Assembly: GCA_029268515.1 (NCBI GenBank)
Contig: JAQWNP010000002.1
Coordinates: 62,001-126,000, forward strand
Reading direction: 5' to 3'
DNA: 64,000 nucleotides
Origin: Phycisphaerales bacterium
GTDB taxonomy: Bacteria; Planctomycetota; Phycisphaerae; Phycisphaerales; SM1A02
Under the pieces are notes generated by a model, which saw nothing but the letters and a program-made list of their open reading frames with translations, did no database searches and was not told the DNA's origin. The position numbers and the translations under genes are program-made. Shown one piece after another: positions 8,772 to 17,896 of this stretch (the first letter of the stretch is position 1; every line of letters begins with the position of its first letter).

Positions 8772-9400
8772 CACTTCTTCTCGGCGGCCGGATTTTCCGG
8801 AATCAAGCGATCAATCACTCGATCAACAAGCCCATACTTTTCCATCTGAGGAGCATCGAGCCAGAAGTTTCGTTCGCAATCCTTGCCGACTTGCTTGACC
8901 GTCTTGCCTGTTGCATCAGCGTAGATGCCATACAACACCTCACGTAGTCGCAGTATTTCGCGGGCTTCGATTTCGAGATCTGTCGCCTGCCCTTCAAGCA
9001 CTCCACCGAGCAGCGGCTGATGCATCAGGTTCTTGGAATTGGGCAGCGAGCAACGCTTCCCCGGAGCGCCCGAGCAGGCTATGAGCGAGCCCATTGACGC
9101 AGCCTGACCGATGATGAAGGTTGCGACATCGCAGGGGATGAAGTTCATCGTGTCGATGACACCGAGCCCTGCCGTCACACTGCCGCCAGGCGAGGTGATG
9201 TACAAATTAATATCGGCCTCGGGGTCCTCGTTCGCGAGGAAGAGCATCTGCGCGACGATCAGATTCGTCGAGGCGTCGGTCACTGGACCGGCGAGGAAGA
9301 CAATGCGGTCCTTGAGAAGCCGCGAGTAGATGTCATAGGCACGCTCGCCGCGACCTTCTTTTTCAATGACGATGGGGATCAACTGGGACATGTCTATCAA
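8771..9400 (-). CDS. clpP: ATP-dependent Clp protease proteolytic subunit (second copy)
   Basis: A 209-residue ClpP with all three catalytic residues in context: Ser in GQAASMGS, His in LMHQP and Asp in CERNFWLD. The strand motif [10 protein letters not shown] and the handle region are normal. ClpP makes 14-mer chambers that degrade proteins fed by ClpX or ClpA. It overlaps the other clpP (9397-10101) by ATGA, and the pair probably forms a mixed or two-ring ClpP1P2 particle, as known in other bacteria with two subunits. No clpX is in the window. Confidence 0.95.
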   Translation of the reverse strand: MIDMSQLIPIVIEKEGRGERAYDIYSRLLKDRIVFLAGPVTDASTNLIVAQMLFLANEDPEADINLYITSPGGSVTAGLGVIDTMNFIPCDVATFIIGQAASMGSLIACSGAPGKRCSLPNSKNLMHQPLLGGVLEGQATDLEIEAREILRLREVLYGIYADATGKTVKQVGKDCERNFWLDAPQMEKYGLVDRVIDRLIPENPAAEKK

Positions 9401-10101
9401 GCGTCCTTCTTCGTCTTCTTGGGTTCTGGTAACTCACAAACTTCATCGACGAGGCCGTAGGCCTTGGCTTCAGCTGCGGTGAAGTACTTGTCTCGTTCTG
9501 AGTCAGCCGACACAGTCTTGTACGGCTGGCCGGTGTGATCAGCAAGAATATGGTTGAGTGTTTCCTTGGACCTGATGATCTCTTCGGCCTGAATCTTGAC
9601 GTCAGAAGCTTGGCCGGTCACGCCACCATAAGGCTGGTGAATCATCACCTTGGCGTGTGGCAGAATGTGCCGCTGCCCCGCCTCGCCCGCCGCAAGAAGC
9701 ACGGCCCCGCCGCTATAGGCACGACCTATGCAGTAGGTCGCGACATCACTCGAAATGAACCGCATCGTGTCGTACAAGGCGAGCGTGTCATCGACCGCAC
9801 CGCCTGGACTGTTGATATAGAAGTTGATCTGCTGACCCTTCTTCTGGTCTTCGAGGTACAGCATCTGCATCATCACCCGAGCAGCTGAGGCCTGGTTGAT
9901 CTCGCCGACGAGAAAGATGACGCGGTTTTCCAGCAACAACTCGTCGAGTGACATCTCGCGGGTTCGCTGGTACGAGCCCGACGCCATGACGGGGGGCATT
10001 GTGGAGACTGGTCGAGGCACCTCGATATACATTGCGGTGTGTGCGTCCTGTGTCAAGGGCGATTGTGCTCGCCTAGAGTGAGAGTAGGGATCATACTTCA
10101 T
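9397..10101 (-). CDS. clpP: ATP-dependent Clp protease proteolytic subunit (first copy)
   Basis: A 234-residue ClpP-family protein. The nucleophile sits in GRAYSGGA rather than the usual GxxASMG, the His is in MIHQP, and the Asp in SERDKYFT; all three catalytic residues are present. An N-terminal extension of about 50 residues, longer than usual, precedes the core. The start at 10101 has GGGAGG only three bases upstream, closer than normal, so translation may instead begin at ATG 10032 (MYIEVPRP). It leads a unit with the second clpP, two lipoproteins and an amidase-like gene. Confidence 0.93.
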   Translation of the reverse strand: MKYDPYSHSRRAQSPLTQDAHTAMYIEVPRPVSTMPPVMASGSYQRTREMSLDELLLENRVIFLVGEINQASAARVMMQMLYLEDQKKGQQINFYINSPGGAVDDTLALYDTMRFISSDVATYCIGRAYSGGAVLLAAGEAGQRHILPHAKVMIHQPYGGVTGQASDVKIQAEEIIRSKETLNHILADHTGQPYKTVSADSERDKYFTAAEAKAYGLVDEVCELPEPKKTKKDA

Positions 10102-10113
10102 GTACCTCCCGAA

Positions 10114-11550
10114 TTAGTGCAATCGCTCACGTGGGCCAAAGTGCCCCGAGTCCATACTTGCCGGAGGCGGCACATCGGTGTCGCCTGGATCCCCAGTCGC
10201 AACATGCAGCGGCAGGCGGATTTCAAATCTGGACCCCGTGCCCTCCTCTGTCTGCAGGACAACTCTCCCCCCATGTGCCGCGGCGATACGGCGCGTGACG
10301 GCCAGGCCAAGCCCGGTACCCCGCTGGCCTCGACTGGAAGCAAATGGCTCAAAAATACTGGTGTGTGAGCCAACTGGAACACCTGGGCCGTTGTCGATGA
10401 CAGCAATGAAGGCCTCTGAACGAGGTTCGTCTACGCCCGTCTCGATACGCACCTCGCCGGAACGTGCTGGAACTGCTTCAAGCGCATTGAGCACGAGATT
10501 GAGAAGGGCTTGATGCAAGGACGCCGCGTCGAATGGCACGTCAGCCATGGGCCCACTGGCATTTTGAAGCTTCACCCGCCGCTGCGAGAATGTGGGCTGC
10601 TGCAACGCAACCACATCATCAACAACGCTCGCAAGCGAGCCTGACTCGATGTCGAGATGACTCGTCCGCGACCACGCAAGCATATTGAAGGTCAGGTCGT
10701 GAATGCGGTCCAGATTGCGAGAAAGAATGGGCCAGCCCTCGCGGGCGAGTTGTAGATCGCCCCGCTGAATCGCGAGTTCAATGGCGCCGGCACCGCCCTG
10801 CAGGCCCTGCAATATATTCTTGATGGCATGGCTCACAACGGCGATTGTCTCGCCCATAGCGGCGAGACGGTCCCGCTCGCCAACGCGGCCAGCTTCGTCG
10901 ATGGTCTCAAAAAGCCACACGGCAAGTTCCGCAACACCTTGACACCACGACTCTGGAGGCTCGCGAAAATCTAGGACAATCCAGCATTGTCGGTTGCCAA
11001 GGGAAATCGGAACCCGAATCGAGTGCTCACCCGCAGCTCCTTCGACCGTGACTGCGTCGGCTTGAATCGCAGTAGCAAGCGACGAACAGAACGCGGGCAA
11101 TTGCAATGCGTCCGGCTGCTCCTCGCGAGTGGCAATTGACCACAACATGGCCAGCACGCGGCCCTGCACCTCGCCAGATGGCGGCAGAAAGCATGGCGGC
11201 GCGGCGCGGCGCGCTGCCTGTGTGTCGCGGGCGGGCCCGGCAATAATGTCTTCCGTCTCAATTATCCGGAGCTGCGTGCAGCCGCACGCAATTGTGTCCC
11301 CCAGGCCAATCGCAGTGATACCAACCGCAGAGCTGCCATTGACAAAGGTGCCATTTGAGGAATTGAGGTCACGCAGTGTCCATTGGTTGCCGTCAGGGGT
11401 GAGTTCAGCATGGCGACGGCTGATGGCCCGATCGCCGAGGGGCATTGCCTCTGACGAGCGGCCAAGTAGTTGTGGCTCACCTGGCGGCAAGGGGAAACGG
11501 CGGCCGCGGTCGGGCCCCTCGATGACCTCAAGTACGAGCATGAGGATCAT
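10114..11550 (-). CDS. Soluble FHA-domain sensor histidine kinase
   Basis: A 478-residue protein. Residues about 5-95 are an FHA domain (LGRSSE, ISRRHAEL, DLNSSNGTFVNG), which binds phosphothreonine peptides. A GAF-like middle region of about 120-230 follows. The HisKA helix has VVSHAIKNILQGL with the phosphoacceptor His, and the ATPase domain shows the N box (LVLNALEAV), G1 (IDNGPGVP) and G2 (GTGLGLAVTRR). There is no membrane segment, so it senses a cytoplasmic signal. The FHA domain could couple Ser/Thr kinase signalling, for example from the kinase at 6195, to a His-Asp relay; that link is inference. The ATG at 11541 is an alternative start. No response regulator is adjacent. Confidence 0.9.
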   Translation of the reverse strand: MILMLVLEVIEGPDRGRRFPLPPGEPQLLGRSSEAMPLGDRAISRRHAELTPDGNQWTLRDLNSSNGTFVNGSSAVGITAIGLGDTIACGCTQLRIIETEDIIAGPARDTQAARRAAPPCFLPPSGEVQGRVLAMLWSIATREEQPDALQLPAFCSSLATAIQADAVTVEGAAGEHSIRVPISLGNRQCWIVLDFREPPESWCQGVAELAVWLFETIDEAGRVGERDRLAAMGETIAVVSHAIKNILQGLQGGAGAIELAIQRGDLQLAREGWPILSRNLDRIHDLTFNMLAWSRTSHLDIESGSLASVVDDVVALQQPTFSQRRVKLQNASGPMADVPFDAASLHQALLNLVLNALEAVPARSGEVRIETGVDEPRSEAFIAVIDNGPGVPVGSHTSIFEPFASSRGQRGTGLGLAVTRRIAAAHGGRVVLQTEEGTGSRFEIRLPLHVATGDPGDTDVPPPASMDSGHFGPRERLH

Positions 11551-11620
11551 CCTACGGTGCCAGAGACATCAAGGTGCCCCCGTCGCAAGATCGCCACACT
11601 CGATACGCTGGCTGGTTGCG

Positions 11621-12631
11621 ATGGCAGCCCCTAAGTTCAATGCAGATATGCGTGTGATTGCCCTGATCGGCGACGACGCCTTTTTGGTGCCGTATTACAC
11701 CCGCCAACTCATTGATGCCCTCGAAACCGCCCACGGCGAGATCGAGCGATTCGACTTCAATGGCGACAACACTTCTCCAGCCGAGATCCTTGACGAACTA
11801 CGTACCTACGGCTTGCTGCAACAGCACAAACTCGTGATCGTAGACAAGGCTGACAGGCTGCTTGCGGCGAAAGCGGATGGTGGTGGACCAAGCAAGGCTC
11901 GTGGGCTATTTGAGAAGTATGTGGCTTCGCCCTGCGAAGACGCCACACTGCTGCTGCGAGCCGACACATGGCATCGAGGCAAGATTGACAAGGCCATTAA
12001 TCAGGTTGGCGTGGTGCACCGGGTCAAGCCACTTGGGCCAGCCGACACACTGCGATGGGTGCAAGGGCGTGTCGCCAAAACCCACAACGGCAGCATCGAG
12101 CAAGCGGCGGCTGAGCGACTCGTCCGTCGAGTCGGCTGCAATCTTGCGCGGCTCGACGCAGAACTGGCAAAGCTCACGGCGATGTGTGTGGATGGATCGC
12201 CAATTGGGGTTGACCTGATTGATGAAGCCGTCCCACTGAGCCGCGAAGAAAAGGCATGGGTCATACAAGATGCGATTCTTGGTGGTGGTGCAGCGCGCGG
12301 CTTGTCAACGCTTCACGAACTACTCAGCGTTTCCAGACAAAGTGACGTGCTTGTGGCGTGGGCCGTAACCGACATGTTGCGTCGTTTGCATGCGGCATCG
12401 CGTATGCGAGAGGCCGGCATGTCCGCCCAGCAGATCCGCAAGGACCTCAAACTCTGGGGCCCAGCAGGGGACGCCACGATATCGGTCGCCAACCGCGTGT
12501 CGCCCGACAGGCTGGCGCACCTTTTGGGCGACGCGCTGAGAGGCCAACAACGACTCCGAAGCGGTGTTGGCCGGGCCGATCGCATGCTTGAGGTGATGCT
12601 TGTGGAGATTGCCGAGACGCTTGCGGCCTGA
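11621..12631 (+). CDS. holA: DNA polymerase III delta subunit
   Basis: A 336-residue clamp-loader subunit that opens the beta sliding clamp. The N-terminal AAA-like domain begins with VIALIGDDAFLVPYYTRQL and has LVIVDKADRLL at the Walker-B-like position; a middle helical lid domain (NLARLDAELAKLT) and a C-terminal collar domain (ARGLSTLHELL...VAWAVTDMLRRL) follow in the family order. The length matches the family. The ATG at 11621 is chosen as the first Met after the antisense of the FHA kinase; ATG 11648 is also possible. Its stop is directly adjacent to the stop of the convergent giant secreted protein (12631/12632). Confidence 0.9.
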   Translation: MAAPKFNADMRVIALIGDDAFLVPYYTRQLIDALETAHGEIERFDFNGDNTSPAEILDELRTYGLLQQHKLVIVDKADRLLAAKADGGGPSKARGLFEKYVASPCEDATLLLRADTWHRGKIDKAINQVGVVHRVKPLGPADTLRWVQGRVAKTHNGSIEQAAAERLVRRVGCNLARLDAELAKLTAMCVDGSPIGVDLIDEAVPLSREEKAWVIQDAILGGGAARGLSTLHELLSVSRQSDVLVAWAVTDMLRRLHAASRMREAGMSAQQIRKDLKLWGPAGDATISVANRVSPDRLAHLLGDALRGQQRLRSGVGRADRMLEVMLVEIAETLAA

Positions 12632-15600
12632 CTAATTGAAGCAGTCCGCGAGGTACTGCAACAGATCATCAGTATCGACTACGCCAGAGCAGTTGTAGTC
12701 GCCCGGGCACAGTGGTGGAAGTCCAACGCAACCTAGGTCACCGATGATGATGAGCAGCCCCTTCACGCCGTCGCAAGGAATGTCCGCAAGACAACACTCG
12801 TCTGGAATACCGTCACCGTTTTCGTCGAGGCTGGTGCCGTCGAGTAAGTCGCACTCGTCTGGGCGACCATTCTCATTGCAATCAGGCGTGCTGCCATCGG
12901 CCATCTCACAGGTGTCCAGTACGCCGTTGGCATTGCAGTCGAGCAGGCCAAAGCTCTCGACAATTTGGCAAAGGTCCAGCGTGCCGTCGCCATCGCAATC
13001 GAGAGCGGGGTCGAGTGCAATCTGGCAAACATCGTCGACGCCATCAAAATCACAGTCTGTTCCGTCAGCGTCACACGCATCGCCAATGCCGTCACCATCA
13101 CAATCATCTTGGGATGGGTTGGCAATCGCGGGACAGTTGTCGTCATCGTCCAGAATACCGTCGCCGTCAATATCCCCATCGATCGTCGAGCATGGCAGCA
13201 ACGCTCCATTCACGAACAGGCCAAGTGATGACTCGAACTGCGTGCTCGGATCCTCGCATGTGTCATGAACAACAAGGTCGATGAGTCCATCGCCGTCCTC
13301 GTCAGTGCCAATAATGTCGGGGCAACGGGTGAGACTCGCACCACCAGTGTCTGCCTCATCTCCCCACGTCACGCTATCTCGGCTCGTACTGGTGTCATCC
13401 CGCAACTCGAGGGAAACCGTCGTTCCTGAAGCGGGGATAGAGAGCGCCATAAATGGCCCATTGCTCGCGGTGTGCAATGCAATATTGTCCGGGAAATCCG
13501 CTGCATTCGGGCTGCCGCCACCAAAGATCAAGATCGCGCACTTGGCTGGAATGATGGTGCTAGCCGTGAACTCATTCCATATCAAGCCATTCTGAAGAAC
13601 CGTCCAGCCAAACAAGTCGACATCGCTTGCAGAATTGTTGATGACTTCCACGCACTGATCTTGGCCCGGATGGAATACGCCATCACCATTCATGTCCTCA
13701 GCCGCATCGACCAAGACCTCGTTGATCACAATGGCGTCGCAGATCAACAGATCGTCGGCCGCGTCACACTCATCTGGAACACCATTGAGATTGCAGTCTT
13801 CACTGCTGTCCGTCGCAATATCACAAAGGTCAGGAATGTCATTGCCATTGCAATCTTCGCTGTCTCCCGAAGAGATGTCGCAGCGATCGGGCACACCATT
13901 ACCATTGCAATCCAATCGCGTACCTGCCGCAATTTGGCAGGAATCAATTCGACAATCACTATCACAATCGAGCACGATGCTGTCTTCGACCAGTGCCGTG
14001 TGAATGTCCCAGGCATCAAGCACCAGATTGGCATTACAGTCAGAGTCGTACTCAAGCACATGGCCTGCGGCTGTCGCCGATGACAACTCATCCGACCACG
14101 CCCACGGCAGTCCATCCCCAATCGCAAGCAGGGCCGTTTCTTTGCCCGCCGCGTTGTCTGGTTGCCCAGCCAACCAATTTGTCCAGAACCATGTCTCATT
14201 CAATGGCCATTCCCAGCCCTCATCATCTGCGCCAGATGTGTCGCTTTGCGTACCACCGAGCCACAAGGAACCGTCGGCGGCAATACTCCACTCGGACAGA
14301 ATCGCCACTTCTACAGCTTCAGTCCACGTAGACAAGGCTGCAAGTTCAACACCATCGATGAGCAGTCGCGGATCTGTGAGTGCCTCAACGAGCGTCTCGC
14401 CTGGACTGTTAACGATCTGATATCCCCGTCCAGACTCCAATCGGAACGCGCCAGGGGAATACCCCATTTGGCAAAGGTCAAGCACACCATCCGGCATCGG
14501 CATGCCCGTATTCGGGTCGAGGTCGAAGCATGAACCTGCAAGATCCAGCAGTGGGTCAATCGCAATCTGCCACGCGTCGCTGCACCCATCTTGGTCACAA
14601 TCGTCGGTGTCATCTATGGGCGCGTCGCATGGACATTCCAAGATCCACGTTTCGGCTGCACCAGCGAACGGACCGTCCGCACCATCAAACCAGCCGCCGA
14701 TGGTGAGTCCGTCGTCGACAACCGCGACATCGTATCCCCACTGCTCTCCAGGGTCGCCCGCAATTGGTTCGATATGAGAAAGCGGTTTCAAACCTACACA
14801 TTGTGCGTCTTTGGTAATGATGGAGGCCCCTGACCATGATCCGCGAGCAAGATGGTCCCAGACATAGGCTCGCCCAGGATCGGCGTCCACACTGAAGTCT
14901 CCACCAGGTGCACCAACTGCAACATGGCATGGACTCGCATCGACCGACCATCCATATCGCGCCCCATCAAGCAGTGGCGCAACAAGTGGGCAAAACGCGA
15001 CTGGCACATTGGGATCGAGCGCTGTGTTCAAGGCCCATAAGTCATCCGTTGCTGTCTCTCGCTCAAATGCCCACGCCATCCCACGTCCACCGTATTCCTC
15101 GGGCGAAGCGAGCAATGGCCGCGTGAAGCCGGGTTGTCCAACGGCAATGGTCGAGCCTGCAGCCGCAACGGACAAGCCGAACCAACTCTCGGGCGTGCGA
15201 TAGTTGCGCTGCGCGGCGCCGAACACTGGCGGACGAAGTGTGACGGCATGCTCCCAATCTCCGCTCGAACTCCGGTGGAACACATGCACGGCTCCAAGGT
15301 TGTCGACAAGTGGTGTCGTATCAATGATTGGACATTCAATTGCGCCGGCCGCCTGCCCGTGCAAATAGACGCCGTCAAAGTCCAGCGCACACTCGATCTC
15401 CGAAACACCATCCACGGTTTCCCACTCGCACGTGCTGGTATTCAAGTAGCAGCAGGCGCCGGTCTGGCCTTGGGGGTTGACCAGCCCTGGGTTGTCGCAC
15501 GACTGACCTGGAAGCCATGTCCAAGCCGAACCGAAGAGGGCGCAGCTCTCTTCGCTGAGTTGGATGCAGTTGAAGTCGTCGGGGTCGTTGGGGTCGGAGC

Positions 15601-16453
15601 CAGGGAGGACACACGCGCCGGTTCCGGTCATGCGAGGGTCGTCTGCAAGGGGCACGCCGACGACAAGGACATTCCCTGAGACCGCCACCGAGTATCCAAA
15701 GTAATCGAGTTGATTGATATCGTCCGGGCATGTGTCCGTATCGGCTCGGCTCAGCACAGCTTCGAGTTTCCATGAACCACTTTGCTGGCGATAGATTGCT
15801 ACGGCCCCTGCTTCTTGCAAGAGCGTGGTCCCATCAGCAGGTGCGGCTGCTGCGTAGGGCAATCCAATGGCAATAATGTCCCCATCAACAGCAACTGCAT
15901 GTCCAAACTGCCCAGCAGTTGGGTCGACGTTGGCATCATCAAAAAGATCGCTTGCCGGGCTCGGCTCATCTTCGTCGATGTCCCACGGATCAAGTCGGTG
16001 CACGATCCGCCACTGCCCCTGCGAGTCAGACAACACATAGGCAGCGCCGGTGTTATCACCAACCAAGGGAGGCGTGTCGGCACCGGGCGCACCAAGAACC
16101 GCCGTCAATCCGCCGAGTAGATCACCGTCAAGGTCGACGGCATAGCCAAGGTGGTCAAGATCCGTTGGAGTCAGGTCGCCCGAGAAATATCCATTCGCTC
16201 CGCCCACAACAAGCGATGGGCCCCATACGCCAGCCGTGCTACGGATGAGCGCCTGCACCGCACCTGCTTCAAGTGCACCCAACGCTGCAGACGGAGCCCC
16301 GATGAGGAGCCGATTGCCATGACGGTCCAAGGCAGCACCAAATCGATCCCCTGCCGTCCCGCCCGGAAGCAATTGTTCAAAGGCGGCCGACGACTGCGCT
16401 ACTGCCGCGGGAGGCAGTGACAAAATCAGCGAGATGAGGGTCGGTCGAATCAT
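12632..16453 (-). CDS. Giant secreted multidomain protein: FG-GAP repeats, C-type-lectin-like, lamin-tail and calcium-loop repeats
   Basis: A 1273-residue secreted protein with a signal peptide ending near AVAQS. Residues about 25-610 are FG-GAP-like beta-propeller units (FGHAVAVDGDIIAIG and FGYSVAVSGNVLVVG types), interrupted at about 295-385 by a Cys-rich insert with GACCYLN. About 670-810 looks like a C-type-lectin-like fold (WTNWLAGQPDN, WAWSDEL). Next come repeated DCNGNGVPDxCD loops typical of thrombospondin type 3 or dockerin calcium sites, a lamin-tail-like domain (VINEVLVDA...FGWTVLQNG) at about 905-1070, a second run of calcium loops, and a dockerin-like end (GDYNCSGVVDTDDLLQYL). 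It is probably a cell-surface or secreted adhesion protein. The gene is monocistronic. Confidence 0.88.
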   Translation of the reverse strand: MIRPTLISLILSLPPAAVAQSSAAFEQLLPGGTAGDRFGAALDRHGNRLLIGAPSAALGALEAGAVQALIRSTAGVWGPSLVVGGANGYFSGDLTPTDLDHLGYAVDLDGDLLGGLTAVLGAPGADTPPLVGDNTGAAYVLSDSQGQWRIVHRLDPWDIDEDEPSPASDLFDDANVDPTAGQFGHAVAVDGDIIAIGLPYAAAAPADGTTLLQEAGAVAIYRQQSGSWKLEAVLSRADTDTCPDDINQLDYFGYSVAVSGNVLVVGVPLADDPRMTGTGACVLPGSDPNDPDDFNCIQLSEESCALFGSAWTWLPGQSCDNPGLVNPQGQTGACCYLNTSTCEWETVDGVSEIECALDFDGVYLHGQAAGAIECPIIDTTPLVDNLGAVHVFHRSSSGDWEHAVTLRPPVFGAAQRNYRTPESWFGLSVAAAGSTIAVGQPGFTRPLLASPEEYGGRGMAWAFERETATDDLWALNTALDPNVPVAFCPLVAPLLDGARYGWSVDASPCHVAVGAPGGDFSVDADPGRAYVWDHLARGSWSGASIITKDAQCVGLKPLSHIEPIAGDPGEQWGYDVAVVDDGLTIGGWFDGADGPFAGAAETWILECPCDAPIDDTDDCDQDGCSDAWQIAIDPLLDLAGSCFDLDPNTGMPMPDGVLDLCQMGYSPGAFRLESGRGYQIVNSPGETLVEALTDPRLLIDGVELAALSTWTEAVEVAILSEWSIAADGSLWLGGTQSDTSGADDEGWEWPLNETWFWTNWLAGQPDNAAGKETALLAIGDGLPWAWSDELSSATAAGHVLEYDSDCNANLVLDAWDIHTALVEDSIVLDCDSDCRIDSCQIAAGTRLDCNGNGVPDRCDISSGDSEDCNGNDIPDLCDIATDSSEDCNLNGVPDECDAADDLLICDAIVINEVLVDAAEDMNGDGVFHPGQDQCVEVINNSASDVDLFGWTVLQNGLIWNEFTASTIIPAKCAILIFGGGSPNAADFPDNIALHTASNGPFMALSIPASGTTVSLELRDDTSTSRDSVTWGDEADTGGASLTRCPDIIGTDEDGDGLIDLVVHDTCEDPSTQFESSLGLFVNGALLPCSTIDGDIDGDGILDDDDNCPAIANPSQDDCDGDGIGDACDADGTDCDFDGVDDVCQIALDPALDCDGDGTLDLCQIVESFGLLDCNANGVLDTCEMADGSTPDCNENGRPDECDLLDGTSLDENGDGIPDECCLADIPCDGVKGLLIIIGDLGCVGLPPLCPGDYNCSGVVDTDDLLQYLADCFN

Positions 16454-16591
16454 TCTGTGTTGGCACGCTCTACCTGCCCCCCCAGGTGAGAAGTTCCAGT
16501 CTACTCCTCGTTGGACTTCTCAGGGACTGTAAAACGATGAGTCTTGTGCGGAGAACGTGGGGCGGCAAGAGCAGCGACACTTATTTTTGAG

Positions 16592-17896
16592 TCAATCCCG
16601 CCGCACAATGACAGTGTCATTCTGCCCACCAAAGCCAAATGAGTTGCTGAGGCACACGTCCACTGAAGCCTCGCGGGCCGTATTTGGCACATAATCGAGG
16701 TCGAGTTCGGGGTCGGGGTCGGTCAGATTGATCGTCGGTGGAATCACGCCATTCTTCATGATCAGCAGGCAGGTGATGAGTTCCACCGCGCCAGCGGCGC
16801 AAATGAGGTGCCCCATCATCGACTTGATACTGGTCATCGGAATACGCGGAGCGTTCTCGCCGAAGACTCGCTTGACCGATGCGGTCTCGATTGAGTCATT
16901 CTCTTGGGTGCTCGTGCCATGCGCCGAGATGTAGTGCACGCCCGGCCGGCCGTCCTGGCCCGTAGCCATTGGATCAATGCCCGCCTGCGCCAGCGCTGCG
17001 TGCATCGAAGCGGCCGGGCCACGTCCTTCTGGATGCAGGTCGGTAATCCGGTAGGCATCGGCGCTCGATCCGTAGCCCGTAATCTCGGCGAGGATGTTGG
17101 CGCCGCGTGACTCAGCATGCTTCAAGGTCTCCAGCACGATGACCCCCGAGCCTTCGCCCATCACAAACCCGTCACGCGAGCGGCTGAATGGACGCGACGC
17201 ATGCGTACAGTCGTCGCCTCTGGTTGAAAGTGCCGTCAAACGATTGAAGCCTGTCATGCCAAGCACGTGCAGCATCGTGTGTGTTCCGCCACTGATCATC
17301 ACATCGGCATCGCCTCGCTGCAGAATGTCGCAGGCCTCGCCGATTGCTTGGGTGCTTGCAGCGCAGGCCGTCAGACAATTGAAGGCGGGGCCACGCAAGC
17401 CAAACTCACGAGCGATATGAGCAATTGGCTCGTTCGGTTCCTGAGCCACCTCGTACGCGCAGGCGATGTGCTTCTTGGCCGCTTCGAGCCACTCGCTGTC
17501 ATCAATTGACTCACCATTCCACGCAGACAGGCTTGTCTTCTGATACGAGTCAAAGTCCAATACCCCCTCGCCCGAACCCAGATACAGCCCGCAGCGGCGG
17601 CGATCAAGGCCCTGCATATCACCGAGGCCCGCCGAGTCCCATGCCTGCCGCGCCGCGCCGAGCGCAAAGGCAGTATGCATGCCGGGCTGGCCGTGACGTG
17701 ATGCATCCTCGACATAGTTGGTCCAGTCGTAACCGCGTACCTGGTTCGCAAAATTTGTCGGGAAGGTCGATGCGTCGAATCGATCGATGGCTGCCACAGC
17801 GGTGTCGCCAGCGACCAGTCGCTTCCAGACCGACTCGATGTCATGGCCCATCGGAGTAATCCACCCGGCACCTGTGATAACCACACGGCAACTCAT
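16592..17896 (-). CDS. Beta-ketoacyl-ACP synthase (KAS II/FabF family), active form
   Basis: A 434-residue ketosynthase that elongates acyl-ACP by decarboxylative condensation. The catalytic triad is complete: Cys in LTACAAST, His in SAHGTST and His in MMGHLICAAG. The ending GFGGQNDTVIV is typical of the family. The start at ATG 17896 (MSCRVVITG) gives an ATGA overlap with the upstream KS-like gene; the longer frame would overlap it by over 100 bases. The tight pairing with a triad-less homologue resembles KS-alpha/KS-beta pairs of type II polyketide and aryl-polyene systems, so it may make a specialised acyl chain rather than bulk fatty acids. Confidence 0.9.
   Translation of the reverse strand: MSCRVVITGAGWITPMGHDIESVWKRLVAGDTAVAAIDRFDASTFPTNFANQVRGYDWTNYVEDASRHGQPGMHTAFALGAARQAWDSAGLGDMQGLDRRRCGLYLGSGEGVLDFDSYQKTSLSAWNGESIDDSEWLEAAKKHIACAYEVAQEPNEPIAHIAREFGLRGPAFNCLTACAASTQAIGEACDILQRGDADVMISGGTHTMLHVLGMTGFNRLTALSTRGDDCTHASRPFSRSRDGFVMGEGSGVIVLETLKHAESRGANILAEITGYGSSADAYRITDLHPEGRGPAASMHAALAQAGIDPMATGQDGRPGVHYISAHGTSTQENDSIETASVKRVFGENAPRIPMTSIKSMMGHLICAAGAVELITCLLIMKNGVIPPTINLTDPDPELDLDYVPNTAREASVDVCLSNSFGFGGQNDTVIVRRD

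Noticed and set aside
11129-11620. N-terminal extension of the holA frame
   Set aside because: The extension is antisense to the FHA-kinase gene and gives no DNA polymerase delta similarity; the gene starts at 11621.
16501-16691. Small minus-strand frame after the ketosynthase gene
   Set aside because: Most of it is another frame of the ketosynthase 3' end; the remaining 90 bases show no start signal or motif.
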